Part shown: in pieces, positions 1-8,366 of the stretch
Numbering within the stretch: the first letter of the stretch is position 1
Layout: each line of letters starts with the position of its first letter
Virus record (IMG/VR): IMGVR_UViG_3300044630_003426
Location: 1-43,372 of that record
From: a virus
DNA length: 43,372 nucleotides
Direction: 5' to 3' (one strand)
The notes under the pieces: model-generated
The model's database searches: none
What the model was told of the DNA's origin: nothing
What the model saw: the letters and a program-made list of their open reading frames with translations, nothing else
Position numbers and translations under genes: made by a program

Positions 1-1
1 T

Positions 2-271
2 AAGCGGGCTGTGGCTGCTGGCGCTAAGGCAATTGCTCCTACGACCCCCACACCCACCCAGACTTCTAATACACCAATACCTGTGCAGGCAACGATTGTT
101 TCACCTGCGCCCACCCCCGCGTCGGTCATGCCTAACTACAACTGGATGGGCTACCAGAACCCTGACCTCGACGAGTCTTGGACACCCGGGCCTCCACCAA
201 CAACACCTCCAGAGCACATGGAGCCTGATGATGACCGTGCAGAGATTGCAGCCGCTCGTAAGGAGAACTGA
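2..271 (+). CDS. Proline/threonine-rich phage protein, C-terminal part (cut by window start)
   Basis: The frame is open to the left edge, so this is the 3' end of a longer gene. A GTG at 11 is in frame but has no visible ribosome site. The visible 89 residues are Pro/Thr/Ala-rich and end in an acidic-basic tail (EPDDDRAEIAAARKEN). Two bases separate it from the spanin gene, which it leads into. Position suggests a late structural or accessory gene. No family is recognised, so no function is assigned. Confidence 0.55.
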   Translation, partial: KRAVAAGAKAIAPTTPTPTQTSNTPIPVQATIVSPAPTPASVMPNYNWMGYQNPDLDESWTPGPPPTTPPEHMEPDDDRAEIAAARKEN

Positions 272-273
272 TT

Positions 274-774
274 ATGTTTGGCATCCCACTTCCTTGGCTT
301 TTGTTTGGTCTGTGCATCACACTGTTCGGCACTTACCGAGGTGGGTATCATTTCGGCTGGTCTGATCGCGACAAAGAAATGCAGATTGAGATTGCCAAGA
401 AGAACGAGGAGTCTCGGGCTAAAGAGCAACAGCTGAACGAACAGATTAACACCACTGCAACCAAACTTCAGGAGACCACAAATGTTGTTAACCAAAAGCA
501 AACTGATCTCAATCGTCTCATTGCTGCTGGCAGGGTGCGCCTCCCCACCCCCAGTTGTGTACAAACCCCCGCAGCTCCCACCCCTGCCTCCACAAATAGC
601 CCAGAAACAAGAAGTGAACCTGACAGACCGTCTAATGAAGCTTCTGATGCCGAACGAGCAACCCTCGCAGCCATCGCAGAAATCGTCGCCCAAGGCGACC
701 GAAACGCGGCCCAACTGAACGCGTGCATTGACGCCTATAACGAAGCAAGGAACATAATCAATGGTAAGTCCTGA
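274..774 (+). CDS. Rz: Inner-membrane spanin subunit (Rz-like)
   Basis: 166 residues. The N-terminus (about residues 3-20, IPLPWLLFGLCITLFG) is one hydrophobic segment acting as a signal anchor. It is followed by a charged, coiled-coil-like periplasmic region (about 30-85) and a Pro-rich stretch. This is the i-spanin layout: the periplasmic domain spans to the outer-membrane partner and fuses the two membranes in the last step of lysis. AAGGAG at 259-264 precedes the ATG. The o-spanin gene lies wholly inside it in another frame, and the endolysin starts 14 bases before its stop, so this is a compact lysis cassette. No holin is recognised nearby; it may lie upstream of the window. Confidence 0.85.
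   Translation: MFGIPLPWLLFGLCITLFGTYRGGYHFGWSDRDKEMQIEIAKKNEESRAKEQQLNEQINTTATKLQETTNVVNQKQTDLNRLIAAGRVRLPTPSCVQTPAAPTPASTNSPETRSEPDRPSNEASDAERATLAAIAEIVAQGDRNAAQLNACIDAYNEARNIINGKS
482..718 (+). CDS. Rz1: Outer-membrane lipoprotein spanin subunit (Rz1-like), nested inside Rz
   Basis: 78 residues, in the +1 frame relative to the Rz gene and completely embedded in it. A basic N-terminus (MLLTKSK) and hydrophobic core end in the lipobox LLAGC, so Cys19 is the predicted lipidated residue. The mature part is Pro-rich (PPPVVYKPPQLPPLPP), typical of Rz1-type o-spanins. The mature lipoprotein would sit in the inner leaflet of the outer membrane and bind the C-terminus of the i-spanin. Lipobox, Pro-richness and nesting together make the assignment firm although the protein is short. 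Confidence 0.87.
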   Translation: MLLTKSKLISIVSLLLAGCASPPPVVYKPPQLPPLPPQIAQKQEVNLTDRLMKLLMPNEQPSQPSQKSSPKATETRPN

Positions 775-1375
775 CCAACTCAAACAGATGCATATTGACC
801 CCTCGTTGGCAGACGCGTTCAACGAGACCTTCGAGCGGTTCGGTATTCTCACACCCTTGCAGCAAGCCAGCTGGATCGGCCAGTGTGGCCACGAGTGCGG
901 CAACTTCAAGATCATGGAAGAGAACCTGAACTACAGGGCTGCCACCTTGCTCAAGCTGTTTCCCAAGACGCCTAAGCGTGCGTGGGGCTTTACACCCGAG
1001 GAAGCTGCTGCCTACGAGAAGCAGCCTAAAAAAATTGCCAATAGGATTTACGGCAACCGTATGGGAAACCGAGATGAGGCTTCTGGGGATGGCTTTCGTT
1101 TCCGCGGCTCCGGCTTCCTCCAGTTGACTGGCCATAGCAATTTCTACCACGCAGGCAAGGCCCTCGGAGAAGACTTCGTGATGCAGCCTGAACTGGTACG
1201 CACACCCAAGTATGCCGCTCAAACTGCGGGCTGGTTCTGGCAGACACACAAGCTCAACCAGATTGCCGATGGCCGTGATTTCGTGACCATGACGAAACGC
1301 ATCAACGGAGGCACAATCGGCCTTGACGATCGCATCAAACACATCAATCAGGCCCTAGCTGTTTTGGGTGGTTAA
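761..1375 (+). CDS. Endolysin, glycoside hydrolase family 19 (chitinase-like muramidase)
   Basis: 204 residues, one GH19 domain over nearly the whole length. The motif GHECGNF (about residues 43-49) carries the predicted acid catalyst Glu45. It is followed by EENLNY and by the family pattern YGNRMGN...GDGFRFRGSGFLQLTG, then NGGTIGLDDR near the end. Phage GH19 enzymes cut the peptidoglycan glycan backbone. There is no signal peptide or membrane segment, so release would need a holin. AAGGA at 747-751 supports the ATG at 761, which overlaps the spanin gene by 14 bases. Confidence 0.9.
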   Translation: MVSPDQLKQMHIDPSLADAFNETFERFGILTPLQQASWIGQCGHECGNFKIMEENLNYRAATLLKLFPKTPKRAWGFTPEEAAAYEKQPKKIANRIYGNRMGNRDEASGDGFRFRGSGFLQLTGHSNFYHAGKALGEDFVMQPELVRTPKYAAQTAGWFWQTHKLNQIADGRDFVTMTKRINGGTIGLDDRIKHINQALAVLGG

Positions 1376-1405
1376 CACTACAATCTAGGCATATAGGAGT
1401 TAGCC

Positions 1406-3049
1406 ATGGCCGTTATTCGCTATGCGGGTTTTTCCGGTGAGAACCGGGCTATCAACCCCGTTCTGTTGCCTGAGACTGTAGGTGTCGCATCCCGCAACCA
1501 AAAACCCGGGCGTGGCGATCTGCGCCCTTGGAAATCCCCTCTGACTGTTGCAGCTTCTACGGCTGGCAGACAAACGATTTACCGCATGGGTCGTGACATT
1601 GACAATGATGCTCAGTACTGGCTTAGCTGGACAACTGCTGTGAATGTGGTGCGTGGCTTTGACGCCAACGATACAACCGAGCAGACCTTCTACACTGGCG
1701 ATGGCATCCCCAAGTTCACCGACAACATCCTTGGTCTGGCCACTGCCCCGTACCCCACAACGTCTCGCCCGATGGGCATCCCTGCACCCGTGGGTGCGCC
1801 TACGGTAACTGGTACAAACTCCGGTGCCACTTCGCCAGTCATCGAGTATTACTACTACGTCTACACCTATGTAAGCAGCGCGGGCTGGGAATCAGCCCCG
1901 TCACCCGTGAGCGCCCTAGTCACCCGGGACAACCTAGGCTCGACGTCCATCTCTGGATTTAGCTCAGTACCGTCTGGCAACTATGACATCAACAGGATTC
2001 GCATCTACCGCACGCAGGGTAGCTCAACAGGGACTGACTTTTACTTCCTTAGCGAAATCTCAATCGCGACATCATCAACGACAGACAGCAACCAAACACT
2101 GGGTGAGGTTCTGTCAACAAACTTCTGGTTCCCAGCTCCCGGTATTGCTACGGGCGGTGCGACGAGCATCACTGAGCCAACGCTGTCTAATCTGACGGCT
2201 ATGTGGAACGGAATGATGAGTGGTATCTCGGGTAACTCGGTGCGCATCTGTGAGCCCTACACGCCTTACGCATGGCCTCCAACGTACGAGATCATCCCAC
2301 CAGACAGCAAACCTGTTGGCCTTGGCGTGTTCGGGCAAACTTTGCTGGTGTTAACAACCGGACGCCCATTGGTTGCGCAAGGCTCGACCCCTGATGGTAT
2401 GGATCAAAAGCCCTTGGAAATCAACCAAGCCTGCGTAGCTGCACGTTCTATTGTAAGCATGGGTACTGGTGTGGCTTGGGCTTCTGAAGATGGTCTGTGC
2501 TGGCTTGGCCAAGATGGTGCTAGGGTTATTACTAATGGCGTTATGCTTCGTGAAGACTGGCAAGCACTGGTTCCAAGTAGCATCATTGGCAAGATGTATG
2601 AGGGTATGTACTTAGGCAGCTACAACGACGGCTCCGGTCGTAAGGGTTTCATCATTGACCCCAGTGGTGGCGGTATTTACTTCCTTGATGTTGGCTATGA
2701 AGCCATGTACTTTGACAGCCTGAAAGATCAGCTCTATGTGCTGAACGGCGCAAACATCGGCAAGTGGGACGCAGGCACTGCCCTGACATACCGCTCACGC
2801 AGCAAGCCATTCCGTCAAGGTGTTCCAATTAATTTTGCTGCTGCAGTGGTTGTGGCCAACGCATACCCTGTTACATTCCGCTTGTACGCTGATGGCGTCT
2901 TAAAGCACACGCAGACCGTTGCAGACCGCAATCCGTTTAGGTTGCCCAGTGGCTACCGCGCATTCGAGTTTCAGATTGAGTTGGAAGGCTCGAACCCTGT
3001 CCAAGATGCAGCCATTGCGACATCTATTGAGGAACTCAAACAGCTATGA
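1406..3049 (+). CDS. Tail structural protein, beta-rich, nozzle/stabilisation-like
   Basis: 547 residues, rich in Gly, Thr, Ser and aromatics, with no membrane segment. It shows repeated beta-strand-like patterns. The segment EDGLCWLGQDGARVITNGV (about residue 360) resembles the S-x-D-G-L blade signature of podovirus tail nozzle or P22 gp10-like stabilisation proteins. A fibronectin-like segment (about 125-215; YYYYVYTYVSSAGWESAPSP) precedes it. It lies between the lysis cassette and the fibre gene and overlaps the latter by four bases (ATGA). AGGAG at 1395-1399 sets the start. The tail assignment is by composition and context; the exact role is inferred. Confidence 0.6.
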   Translation: MAVIRYAGFSGENRAINPVLLPETVGVASRNQKPGRGDLRPWKSPLTVAASTAGRQTIYRMGRDIDNDAQYWLSWTTAVNVVRGFDANDTTEQTFYTGDGIPKFTDNILGLATAPYPTTSRPMGIPAPVGAPTVTGTNSGATSPVIEYYYYVYTYVSSAGWESAPSPVSALVTRDNLGSTSISGFSSVPSGNYDINRIRIYRTQGSSTGTDFYFLSEISIATSSTTDSNQTLGEVLSTNFWFPAPGIATGGATSITEPTLSNLTAMWNGMMSGISGNSVRICEPYTPYAWPPTYEIIPPDSKPVGLGVFGQTLLVLTTGRPLVAQGSTPDGMDQKPLEINQACVAARSIVSMGTGVAWASEDGLCWLGQDGARVITNGVMLREDWQALVPSSIIGKMYEGMYLGSYNDGSGRKGFIIDPSGGGIYFLDVGYEAMYFDSLKDQLYVLNGANIGKWDAGTALTYRSRSKPFRQGVPINFAAAVVVANAYPVTFRLYADGVLKHTQTVADRNPFRLPSGYRAFEFQIELEGSNPVQDAAIATSIEELKQL

Positions 3050-6000
3050 GAAACGACATCCCAAGCGACAGCGCCAGTAACTTTGGCGCTCGTGTCCGCG
3101 AAACCTTGATGACCTATTTGGGTAAGCAGGGCGACCCGCTTGACCGTGGTGTGACGCTACGCGACTTGGTTGACTCTGGCTTTGCATCTGTTAGCAATTT
3201 TAAATTCGGTGGTGGTTCTGCACCCTTGCTGGCGGGCCCGTCGATCACGGATGCTTACGTCCCTGACCTGACTCCGCCACCTACACCGACCGGTTTTACT
3301 GCGTCTGGTGCGATTTCAAATATCGTCATTGAGTGCGACGATCAGACATATTCGCAAGGTCATGGGCACAGACTTTCTCGTATCTATGGTGCTACCCGGG
3401 CGGGTAGTGCGCCGCAGCCTGTCTTTGCTGATGCAGTTGAGATTACTCAGTTTGCTGGTGCAGTCACGTCCTACTCTACAAACCCAGCCACCGAGTGGCA
3501 TCTGTGGATTAAGTGGGAATCTGTTGACGGTGTTCTCAGTGTTAACCCTGCTGGCGGAACCAATGGACTGGTTGTAACCACAGGTCAGGATGTCGCCAAG
3601 CTTCTAGAGGCGCTTACTGGCGAACTCACAGCCGCGCAGCTTTACGCTGATTTGGGCGCTCGCATTGATTTGATTGATGCTGCAGCCAGTGTTTCTGGGT
3701 CTGTGAACGCTCGTGTTGGTGCGGTTCAAGCTCAAGTTAATGACTTGCAAAATACGCCTGCGTACTCGGCTTCTACAACATATGTTCTTAATGATCTGGT
3801 AACGTACAACGGCAGTATTTACCAAGCAAAGTCCACAACCACAGGCAATCTACCTACCAACACTACATACTGGACAAAGGTCGGAGACTACACATCTCTG
3901 GGCCAAGTTGTGGCCGCGCACACAACGCAGATTGCTACGGTTGTTAGTGATTTAAGTGCTGAGTCAACGCTACGCCAAACCCTGAGCGCGCAGGTCAATG
4001 ACGCCACGACAGGTCTTCCAGCTACACGCTCAACCCTACTGACGAACTACTACACCAAGGCTGCTGCTGACTCGGCTATTTCTTCAGCGACCAGCACACT
4101 GGTTTCTACAACGGCGCTTAATACCGCGCTTGGCAACTACACAACCACTGCTGGCCTCGTTGCGGACTACTACACCAAGACAGCAACAGATTCTGCTATT
4201 AGCTCAGCTACACAGTTTTTGGTATCGACCACGGCTTTGAATTCAGCTCTAAGTGCGTATACCAACACTGCGACACTGACAGCAAACTACTACACAAAAA
4301 CTGCAGCCGACTCAGCAATTAGCCAAGCTACGACTAATCTTGTATCAACGACTGCGCTTAACAGTGCTCTGAGTGCCTACACCAACACGGCGACGCTTAA
4401 CTCTCTGTACTACACCAAGACGGGCGCAGACTCAGCCATTTCTGCAGCCGTTACAGGTTTAGTTTCAACATCTGGTTTAGCGACCGCATTAGGTGACTAC
4501 ACCACTACGGCATCCCTGCAAACCAACTACTACACTAAGACTCAGGCAGATTCTGCGATCAGCTCGGCGACCCAGAACTTGGTCTCTACGACTGCCCTGA
4601 ACAATGCTCTGGGCTCATACACGACAACTGCGTCGCTAACAACAAACTACTACACCAAGACCGCCACAGACTCTGCAATCAGTTCGGCCACGTCGACACT
4701 GGTTTCTACCAGCACGTTGAACAACTACACAACGACCGCGGCTTTGCAGGCCAACTACTTTACAAAAGCAAGTGGCGAGAATCTAGAAGGCAAGTATACG
4801 GTCAAGGTTGACCTCAACGGTTATGTCTCTGGTTTTGGGTTGGCCTCAACCGCCAACAATGCTACGGCTACCAGTACGTTCTCTGTCCGTGCGGATTCGT
4901 TCTACATTGCAAGCCCTAGCGGCCCGGGCATCACACCCACGATGCCTTTCATTGTGCGGACTTCAGCTACGACGATTAACGGTGTCGCAGTCCCTGCTGG
5001 CGTGTACATGACTGATGGCTATATTCAGAACGGCACAATCACAAACGCCAAGATCGCTGACCTTGCAGTTGACAACGCCAAGATTGCTTTCCTGTCTGCT
5101 GACAAAATTAGAGCTGGATCGATCAGCGTTGGCCAGTACATTCAGTCAGCTAACTACGTTTCTGGCTCTGCTGGGTGGAAGATTGATGGTAGTGGCTCGG
5201 CTGAGTTCGGTGCTGCGTCTATCCGCGGCCAGTTGTCTGCGTCTCAGATTAACTCTAACGGTTTGTCCATCCGTGCGGCTGACGGCACAGTGATTTTGTC
5301 TGCAGGTTCTTCCGTTGGTGCAAGCTCTTTCACTGGCAACGTCACTGGCTCGATCGATGGCACTGCTGCTTCGACTGTTGTCTCTACGGCTAACACGGCC
5401 AACTCCACAGCAAATACTGCTAACTCAACGGCAAATTCTGCCGTTTCCGCGGCTTCTACTGCCCAGAGTACGGCTACCGCAGCCAGCACAGCAGCTTCAA
5501 ATGCCCAGAGTACAGCTAATACCGCTAACTCTACAGCCAACACCGCTAACTCCACAGCCAATGCCGCTGCTACCGCCGCTGCCAATGCACAAGCCGCTGC
5601 TGATGCCAAACTCGCAAGGTCTGGCGCTCAGATTTTGACAGGCCCCGTGACGCTAAACGCAGCATCCGCAATTACTGTGGGAACTCCTGCGCTTAATGGT
5701 GCGTCTGGAGCCAACGGTTTCTATATCGGCAGCACAGGTATTGTCGGTACTAGGAACGGCGTTGCCACTTTTGCTCTAGATAACGCGGGTAATGCTACGT
5801 TCAAGGGTGATCTGACTGGTGCATCTGGTACGTTCAGTGGTGCTTTGTCTGGTGCGACAGGTACATTTAGCGGTGCTTTGTCTGGTGCAACAGGTAGTTT
5901 TTCAGGCGCAGTTACTGCATCGTCGCTGACCGCTAACACCATGAACGTGGCAAGACGCGATGTGTTGGAGAATGGGACTATTACCCTACCAACTCAGTCT

Positions 6001-6411
6001 GTACTAGGTTATTCCAGTACGTTCTACAACGATGAGGGCGGCACTACTCAAATTGATACGCCCTACCCTGTTGGGACTACTTTTACTGTAACCATTAACA
6101 AACTAATCGCGACAAACATCTACGACGACTATTTTTCACAGTACCCTCTTGCGGTCATCCTGAGACAGCCGTTCTCCTGCAGCGCTCACACTTTGTCTGA
6201 GGGCTATTATGTTGGAGGGGATGGCCAGTTTAATATTACTGTTGTTGCTGAAGTTGTTGTGAACAGGCGTTATTCAGTTGGCGGGGCAACAACCACGGAC
6301 GATAACCGCGTCTTTATCTATTTGCGGCAGTATTTGATTACCAACGTGTCTAGCACTTTTACTTCTTTATCAGTACCTACGCTTTTACGATGGGTGGTTA
6401 ACCGAGCATGA
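3046..6411 (+). CDS. Large tail fibre / host-recognition protein with J-like and chitin-binding-like parts
   Basis: 1121 residues. In order: a short N-terminal attachment region; a fibronectin-like stretch opened by PPPTPTGF (about 76-150); a CBM5/12-like segment (about 245-285; NDLVTYNGSIYQAK and a following W); six 41-residue repeats built on YYTKTxADSAIS; a lambda gpJ-like domain (about 580-740; GYVSGFGLAS, SADKIRAGSISV); an Ala/Ser/Thr/Asn-rich segment of STANTAN type; three 11-residue GATGTFSGALS-like repeats; and a unique C-terminus. Such mosaics are receptor-binding fibres. Start overlaps the previous stop (ATGA), with GAGGAA at 3028-3033. The next gene is its probable assembly chaperone. 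Confidence 0.82.
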   Translation: MRNDIPSDSASNFGARVRETLMTYLGKQGDPLDRGVTLRDLVDSGFASVSNFKFGGGSAPLLAGPSITDAYVPDLTPPPTPTGFTASGAISNIVIECDDQTYSQGHGHRLSRIYGATRAGSAPQPVFADAVEITQFAGAVTSYSTNPATEWHLWIKWESVDGVLSVNPAGGTNGLVVTTGQDVAKLLEALTGELTAAQLYADLGARIDLIDAAASVSGSVNARVGAVQAQVNDLQNTPAYSASTTYVLNDLVTYNGSIYQAKSTTTGNLPTNTTYWTKVGDYTSLGQVVAAHTTQIATVVSDLSAESTLRQTLSAQVNDATTGLPATRSTLLTNYYTKAAADSAISSATSTLVSTTALNTALGNYTTTAGLVADYYTKTATDSAISSATQFLVSTTALNSALSAYTNTATLTANYYTKTAADSAISQATTNLVSTTALNSALSAYTNTATLNSLYYTKTGADSAISAAVTGLVSTSGLATALGDYTTTASLQTNYYTKTQADSAISSATQNLVSTTALNNALGSYTTTASLTTNYYTKTATDSAISSATSTLVSTSTLNNYTTTAALQANYFTKASGENLEGKYTVKVDLNGYVSGFGLASTANNATATSTFSVRADSFYIASPSGPGITPTMPFIVRTSATTINGVAVPAGVYMTDGYIQNGTITNAKIADLAVDNAKIAFLSADKIRAGSISVGQYIQSANYVSGSAGWKIDGSGSAEFGAASIRGQLSASQINSNGLSIRAADGTVILSAGSSVGASSFTGNVTGSIDGTAASTVVSTANTANSTANTANSTANSAVSAASTAQSTATAASTAASNAQSTANTANSTANTANSTANAAATAAANAQAAADAKLARSGAQILTGPVTLNAASAITVGTPALNGASGANGFYIGSTGIVGTRNGVATFALDNAGNATFKGDLTGASGTFSGALSGATGTFSGALSGATGSFSGAVTASSLTANTMNVARRDVLENGTITLPTQSVLGYSSTFYNDEGGTTQIDTPYPVGTTFTVTINKLIATNIYDDYFSQYPLAVILRQPFSCSAHTLSEGYYVGGDGQFNITVVAEVVVNRRYSVGGATTTDDNRVFIYLRQYLITNVSSTFTSLSVPTLLRWVVNRA
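4045..4770 (+). repeat. 123-bp coding repeats in the fibre gene
   Basis: About six direct repeats of 41 codons, each carrying YYTK, ADSAIS and LVSTTALN, the last one degenerate. They are diverged at DNA level but kept at protein level. They probably form a trimeric coiled or beta-stalk segment; copy number could change by recombination. Confidence 0.8.
5388..5600 (+). repeat. STANTAN-type low-complexity coding repeats
   Basis: Repeats of the seven-codon unit Ser-Thr-Ala-Asn-Thr-Ala-Asn and variants, ending in an Ala-rich run. The heptad-like period with small residues suggests a slender coiled-coil stalk segment of the fibre. Confidence 0.7.
5818..5916 (+). repeat. 33-bp coding repeats (GATGTFSGALS type)
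   Basis: Three tandem 11-codon units, GASGTFSGALS, GATGTFSGALS and GATGSFSGAVT, nearly identical in DNA. Regular Gly/Phe spacing fits a repeating beta turn, as in triple beta-helix fibres. Confidence 0.7.
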
Positions 6412-6914
6412 AATACACATACGACGATCATAACTTCTACAGCAGCACGATCTATGCGGATTCCGATGTAGGCGTAGCCGACGCCCCGCCCGAGCCTTCT
6501 GGAAAGCTTCGCCCTAAATGGACTGGCACCGCTTGGCAGCTTACTGCTGACTACCGCGGAACGATGTGGTTTAACTCAGACACCAAAAAGTATGAAGTCT
6601 CTACACAGCCAGACGACGAAAGAGTAAATCCATGGGTTGAAGTTGTTGGCGGGACTGTTACAACTAGCTTTCCGCCTGCCGCCGACTACATCTTTGACTA
6701 CGTCACTAAAGAGTGGATTCCCGACATTCCGGTACTAGAAACCAAAGCTAGAGAACGGCGCAATCGCTTTCTTGTTGCTTCTGACTGGACTCAAATGCCC
6801 GACGTGTCGATAGCCACCAAAGCCGCATGGGCCACATACCGCCAAGAGTTGCGTGACATTACTACGCAGGCAGGTTATCCTACAGAAATCACTTGGCCAA
6901 CTCCACCGCAATAA
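6408..6914 (+). CDS. Tail fibre assembly chaperone (Phage_tail_APC-like)
   Basis: 168 residues. The C-terminal 50 residues fit the phage tail assembly chaperone pattern: RNRFLVASDWTQMPD, then W..YRQELRDITTQAGYP, ending WPTPPQ. The N-terminal part is aromatic-rich (MKYTYDDHNFYSSTIYA) and probably contacts the fibre. Proteins of this type sit directly after fibre genes and help the fibre fold or trimerise. Its ATG overlaps the fibre stop by four bases (ATGA), implying coupled translation. Confidence 0.75.
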   Translation: MKYTYDDHNFYSSTIYADSDVGVADAPPEPSGKLRPKWTGTAWQLTADYRGTMWFNSDTKKYEVSTQPDDERVNPWVEVVGGTVTTSFPPAADYIFDYVTKEWIPDIPVLETKARERRNRFLVASDWTQMPDVSIATKAAWATYRQELRDITTQAGYPTEITWPTPPQ

Positions 6915-6928
6915 GACATAATACGCAC

Positions 6929-7345
6929 ATGGCAGAACTTGTCTTTGACCAGAAGGATCGTATTGGCGCTTGGGTTGCTGAGCGTGTCGGTCAAGTCGCC
7001 GACTGGGGTAGTTTCTATGCGCTTGGGGTCATGCAAGGAGACGAGGTTCTAGCCGGAGTAGTCATAAACAACTACAATGGTTCCAACGCTACGTGTCACA
7101 TAGCCATCGCACGGCAGACGAAGCAGATCATCCCCCTCTTCGAGCATGTGTGCAACTACGCATTTAACCACTGCCAGTTAAAAAGACTCACTGGTATGGT
7201 GCCCACAAATGAACCGCATATCATAGAATTCGATAAGCATCTAGGGTTTGAGGAAGAGTTCGTAATGAAAGACGGCGCTCCCGGCGCTGATATGCAGATT
7301 TTGGTAATGCGGCCTGACAACTGTCGTTGGCTGCGCAAGGAGTAA
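6929..7345 (+). CDS. GNAT-fold acetyltransferase-like protein
   Basis: 138 residues from the ATG at 6929. An in-frame TTG at 6893 would overlap the previous gene and is less likely. The pattern resembles compact phage GNAT proteins: a central strand GDEVLAGVVINNYNG, then HIAIARQTKQIIPLFEHVCNYAF, KRLTGMVPTNEPHIIEFDKHLGFEEEFVMKDGA, ending in MQILVMRP. The GNAT fold transfers acetyl from acetyl-CoA to an amine; the substrate is unknown. No clear Shine-Dalgarno site precedes the start, unlike its neighbours. Related genes are frequent between podovirus tail and internal-protein genes. Confidence 0.65.
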   Translation: MAELVFDQKDRIGAWVAERVGQVADWGSFYALGVMQGDEVLAGVVINNYNGSNATCHIAIARQTKQIIPLFEHVCNYAFNHCQLKRLTGMVPTNEPHIIEFDKHLGFEEEFVMKDGAPGADMQILVMRPDNCRWLRKE

Positions 7346-7347
7346 AT

Positions 7348-8364
7348 ATGGGCGGAAAATCGCAACCAGCACCAGACTATTCGGCCATGGCCGCTGCCAC
7401 GGAACGTGGTATTGCTACTGCAGAGCGTCTAGGCAATCGTCAAATGGACTTCGCACAGCGTCAGTACGAGGAGATGAAACCTCTGGCTGAACGAGTTGCT
7501 GCTTCGCAGATTTCTGCCCAAGATGAACTGATGCGGCAGGGGCGAGACTACTACGACTACCAAAAAGCAACGTTCCGACCGTTGGAAGAAGGTTTAGTCA
7601 GGCAGGCGCGGGAGTACAACACCGAGGGTAACAGAGCCCAACTCGCTGCCCAAGCTTCGGCTGACGCGGCAAATGCATTCCAATCTGCGCAGGGTGTTAG
7701 CGGTCGTGAGATGGCTCGTCGCGGTATTAATCCATCATCTGGTGCTGGGTTAATGTTAAGAAATCAAAACGCTCTAGGCCTTGCAAGTATGACCGCAGGC
7801 GCAGCTACCAACGCCCGTCGTCAGGCTGAACAAACCGGCTTTGCTCGTAGCATGGACGTTACTGGCTTGGGCCGTGGTTTATCTGGCGCATCTCTTGGCG
7901 CTTACGGCGCAGCCAACGCTTCAGGTTCTACTGGCTTAGCTTCCTCAATGTCCGCGGGAGATCAGTATGGTAGGTCGTTCGGTCAAGGCGCAAATTACTC
8001 CTTAGAAGGTGCCCGACTTGGTGTTCAAGGCCAAGGTAGTATTCTCGGCGCACAAACTAGCGCCTTTAATGCTGGTCTTAGCGCAGAAGGTCAAGTTATG
8101 GGAACTTTGTTTGGCGCTGGCACAACTGCCGCGTTCAAATACTCTGACCGCCGCCTTAAAGAAAATATTGAAGTGGTTGGTCGCGACGAGCGTACCATGC
8201 TGCCGCTCTATGAGTTTGAGTACATCGGTGGAACCGGCAAGCGCTTCTTGGGCGTGATGGCCGATGACGTTGAGAAGAAATTCCCAGCTATGGTATTCAC
8301 AATGCCTGACGGCTACAAAGCAGTTAACTACGCCGGTCTCGGCATTGAGATGTTGGAGGTTTAA
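7348..8364 (+). CDS. Ala/Gly-rich virion protein with C-terminal S74 intramolecular chaperone
   Basis: 338 residues from the ATG at 7348; AAGGAG at 7337-7342 decides the start, two bases after the previous stop. Residues 1-250 are helical and Ala/Gly/Gln-rich, like an internal virion protein. The C-terminal ~75 residues are a peptidase S74 chaperone domain: SDRRLKENI (Ser266, Lys271, the Ser-x4-Lys dyad), YEFEYI, FLGVMADDVEKKFP and YKAVNYAGLGIEML. S74 domains trimerise fibres and then cleave themselves off before the Ser. The host domain here is not an obvious fibre shaft, so the role is uncertain. Confidence 0.75.
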   Translation: MGGKSQPAPDYSAMAAATERGIATAERLGNRQMDFAQRQYEEMKPLAERVAASQISAQDELMRQGRDYYDYQKATFRPLEEGLVRQAREYNTEGNRAQLAAQASADAANAFQSAQGVSGREMARRGINPSSGAGLMLRNQNALGLASMTAGAATNARRQAEQTGFARSMDVTGLGRGLSGASLGAYGAANASGSTGLASSMSAGDQYGRSFGQGANYSLEGARLGVQGQGSILGAQTSAFNAGLSAEGQVMGTLFGAGTTAAFKYSDRRLKENIEVVGRDERTMLPLYEFEYIGGTGKRFLGVMADDVEKKFPAMVFTMPDGYKAVNYAGLGIEMLEV

Positions 8365-8366
8365 TC

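Noticed and set aside
151-915. 254-codon leftward open frame opposite the spanin genes
   Set aside because: It is antisense to three well-supported genes, has Cys/Ser/Gly-rich composition without motifs and lacks a ribosome site.
4045-4770. CRISPR-like regular repeats
   Set aside because: The repeats are in frame, coding and diverged in DNA; they are fibre protein repeats, and no cas genes are present.
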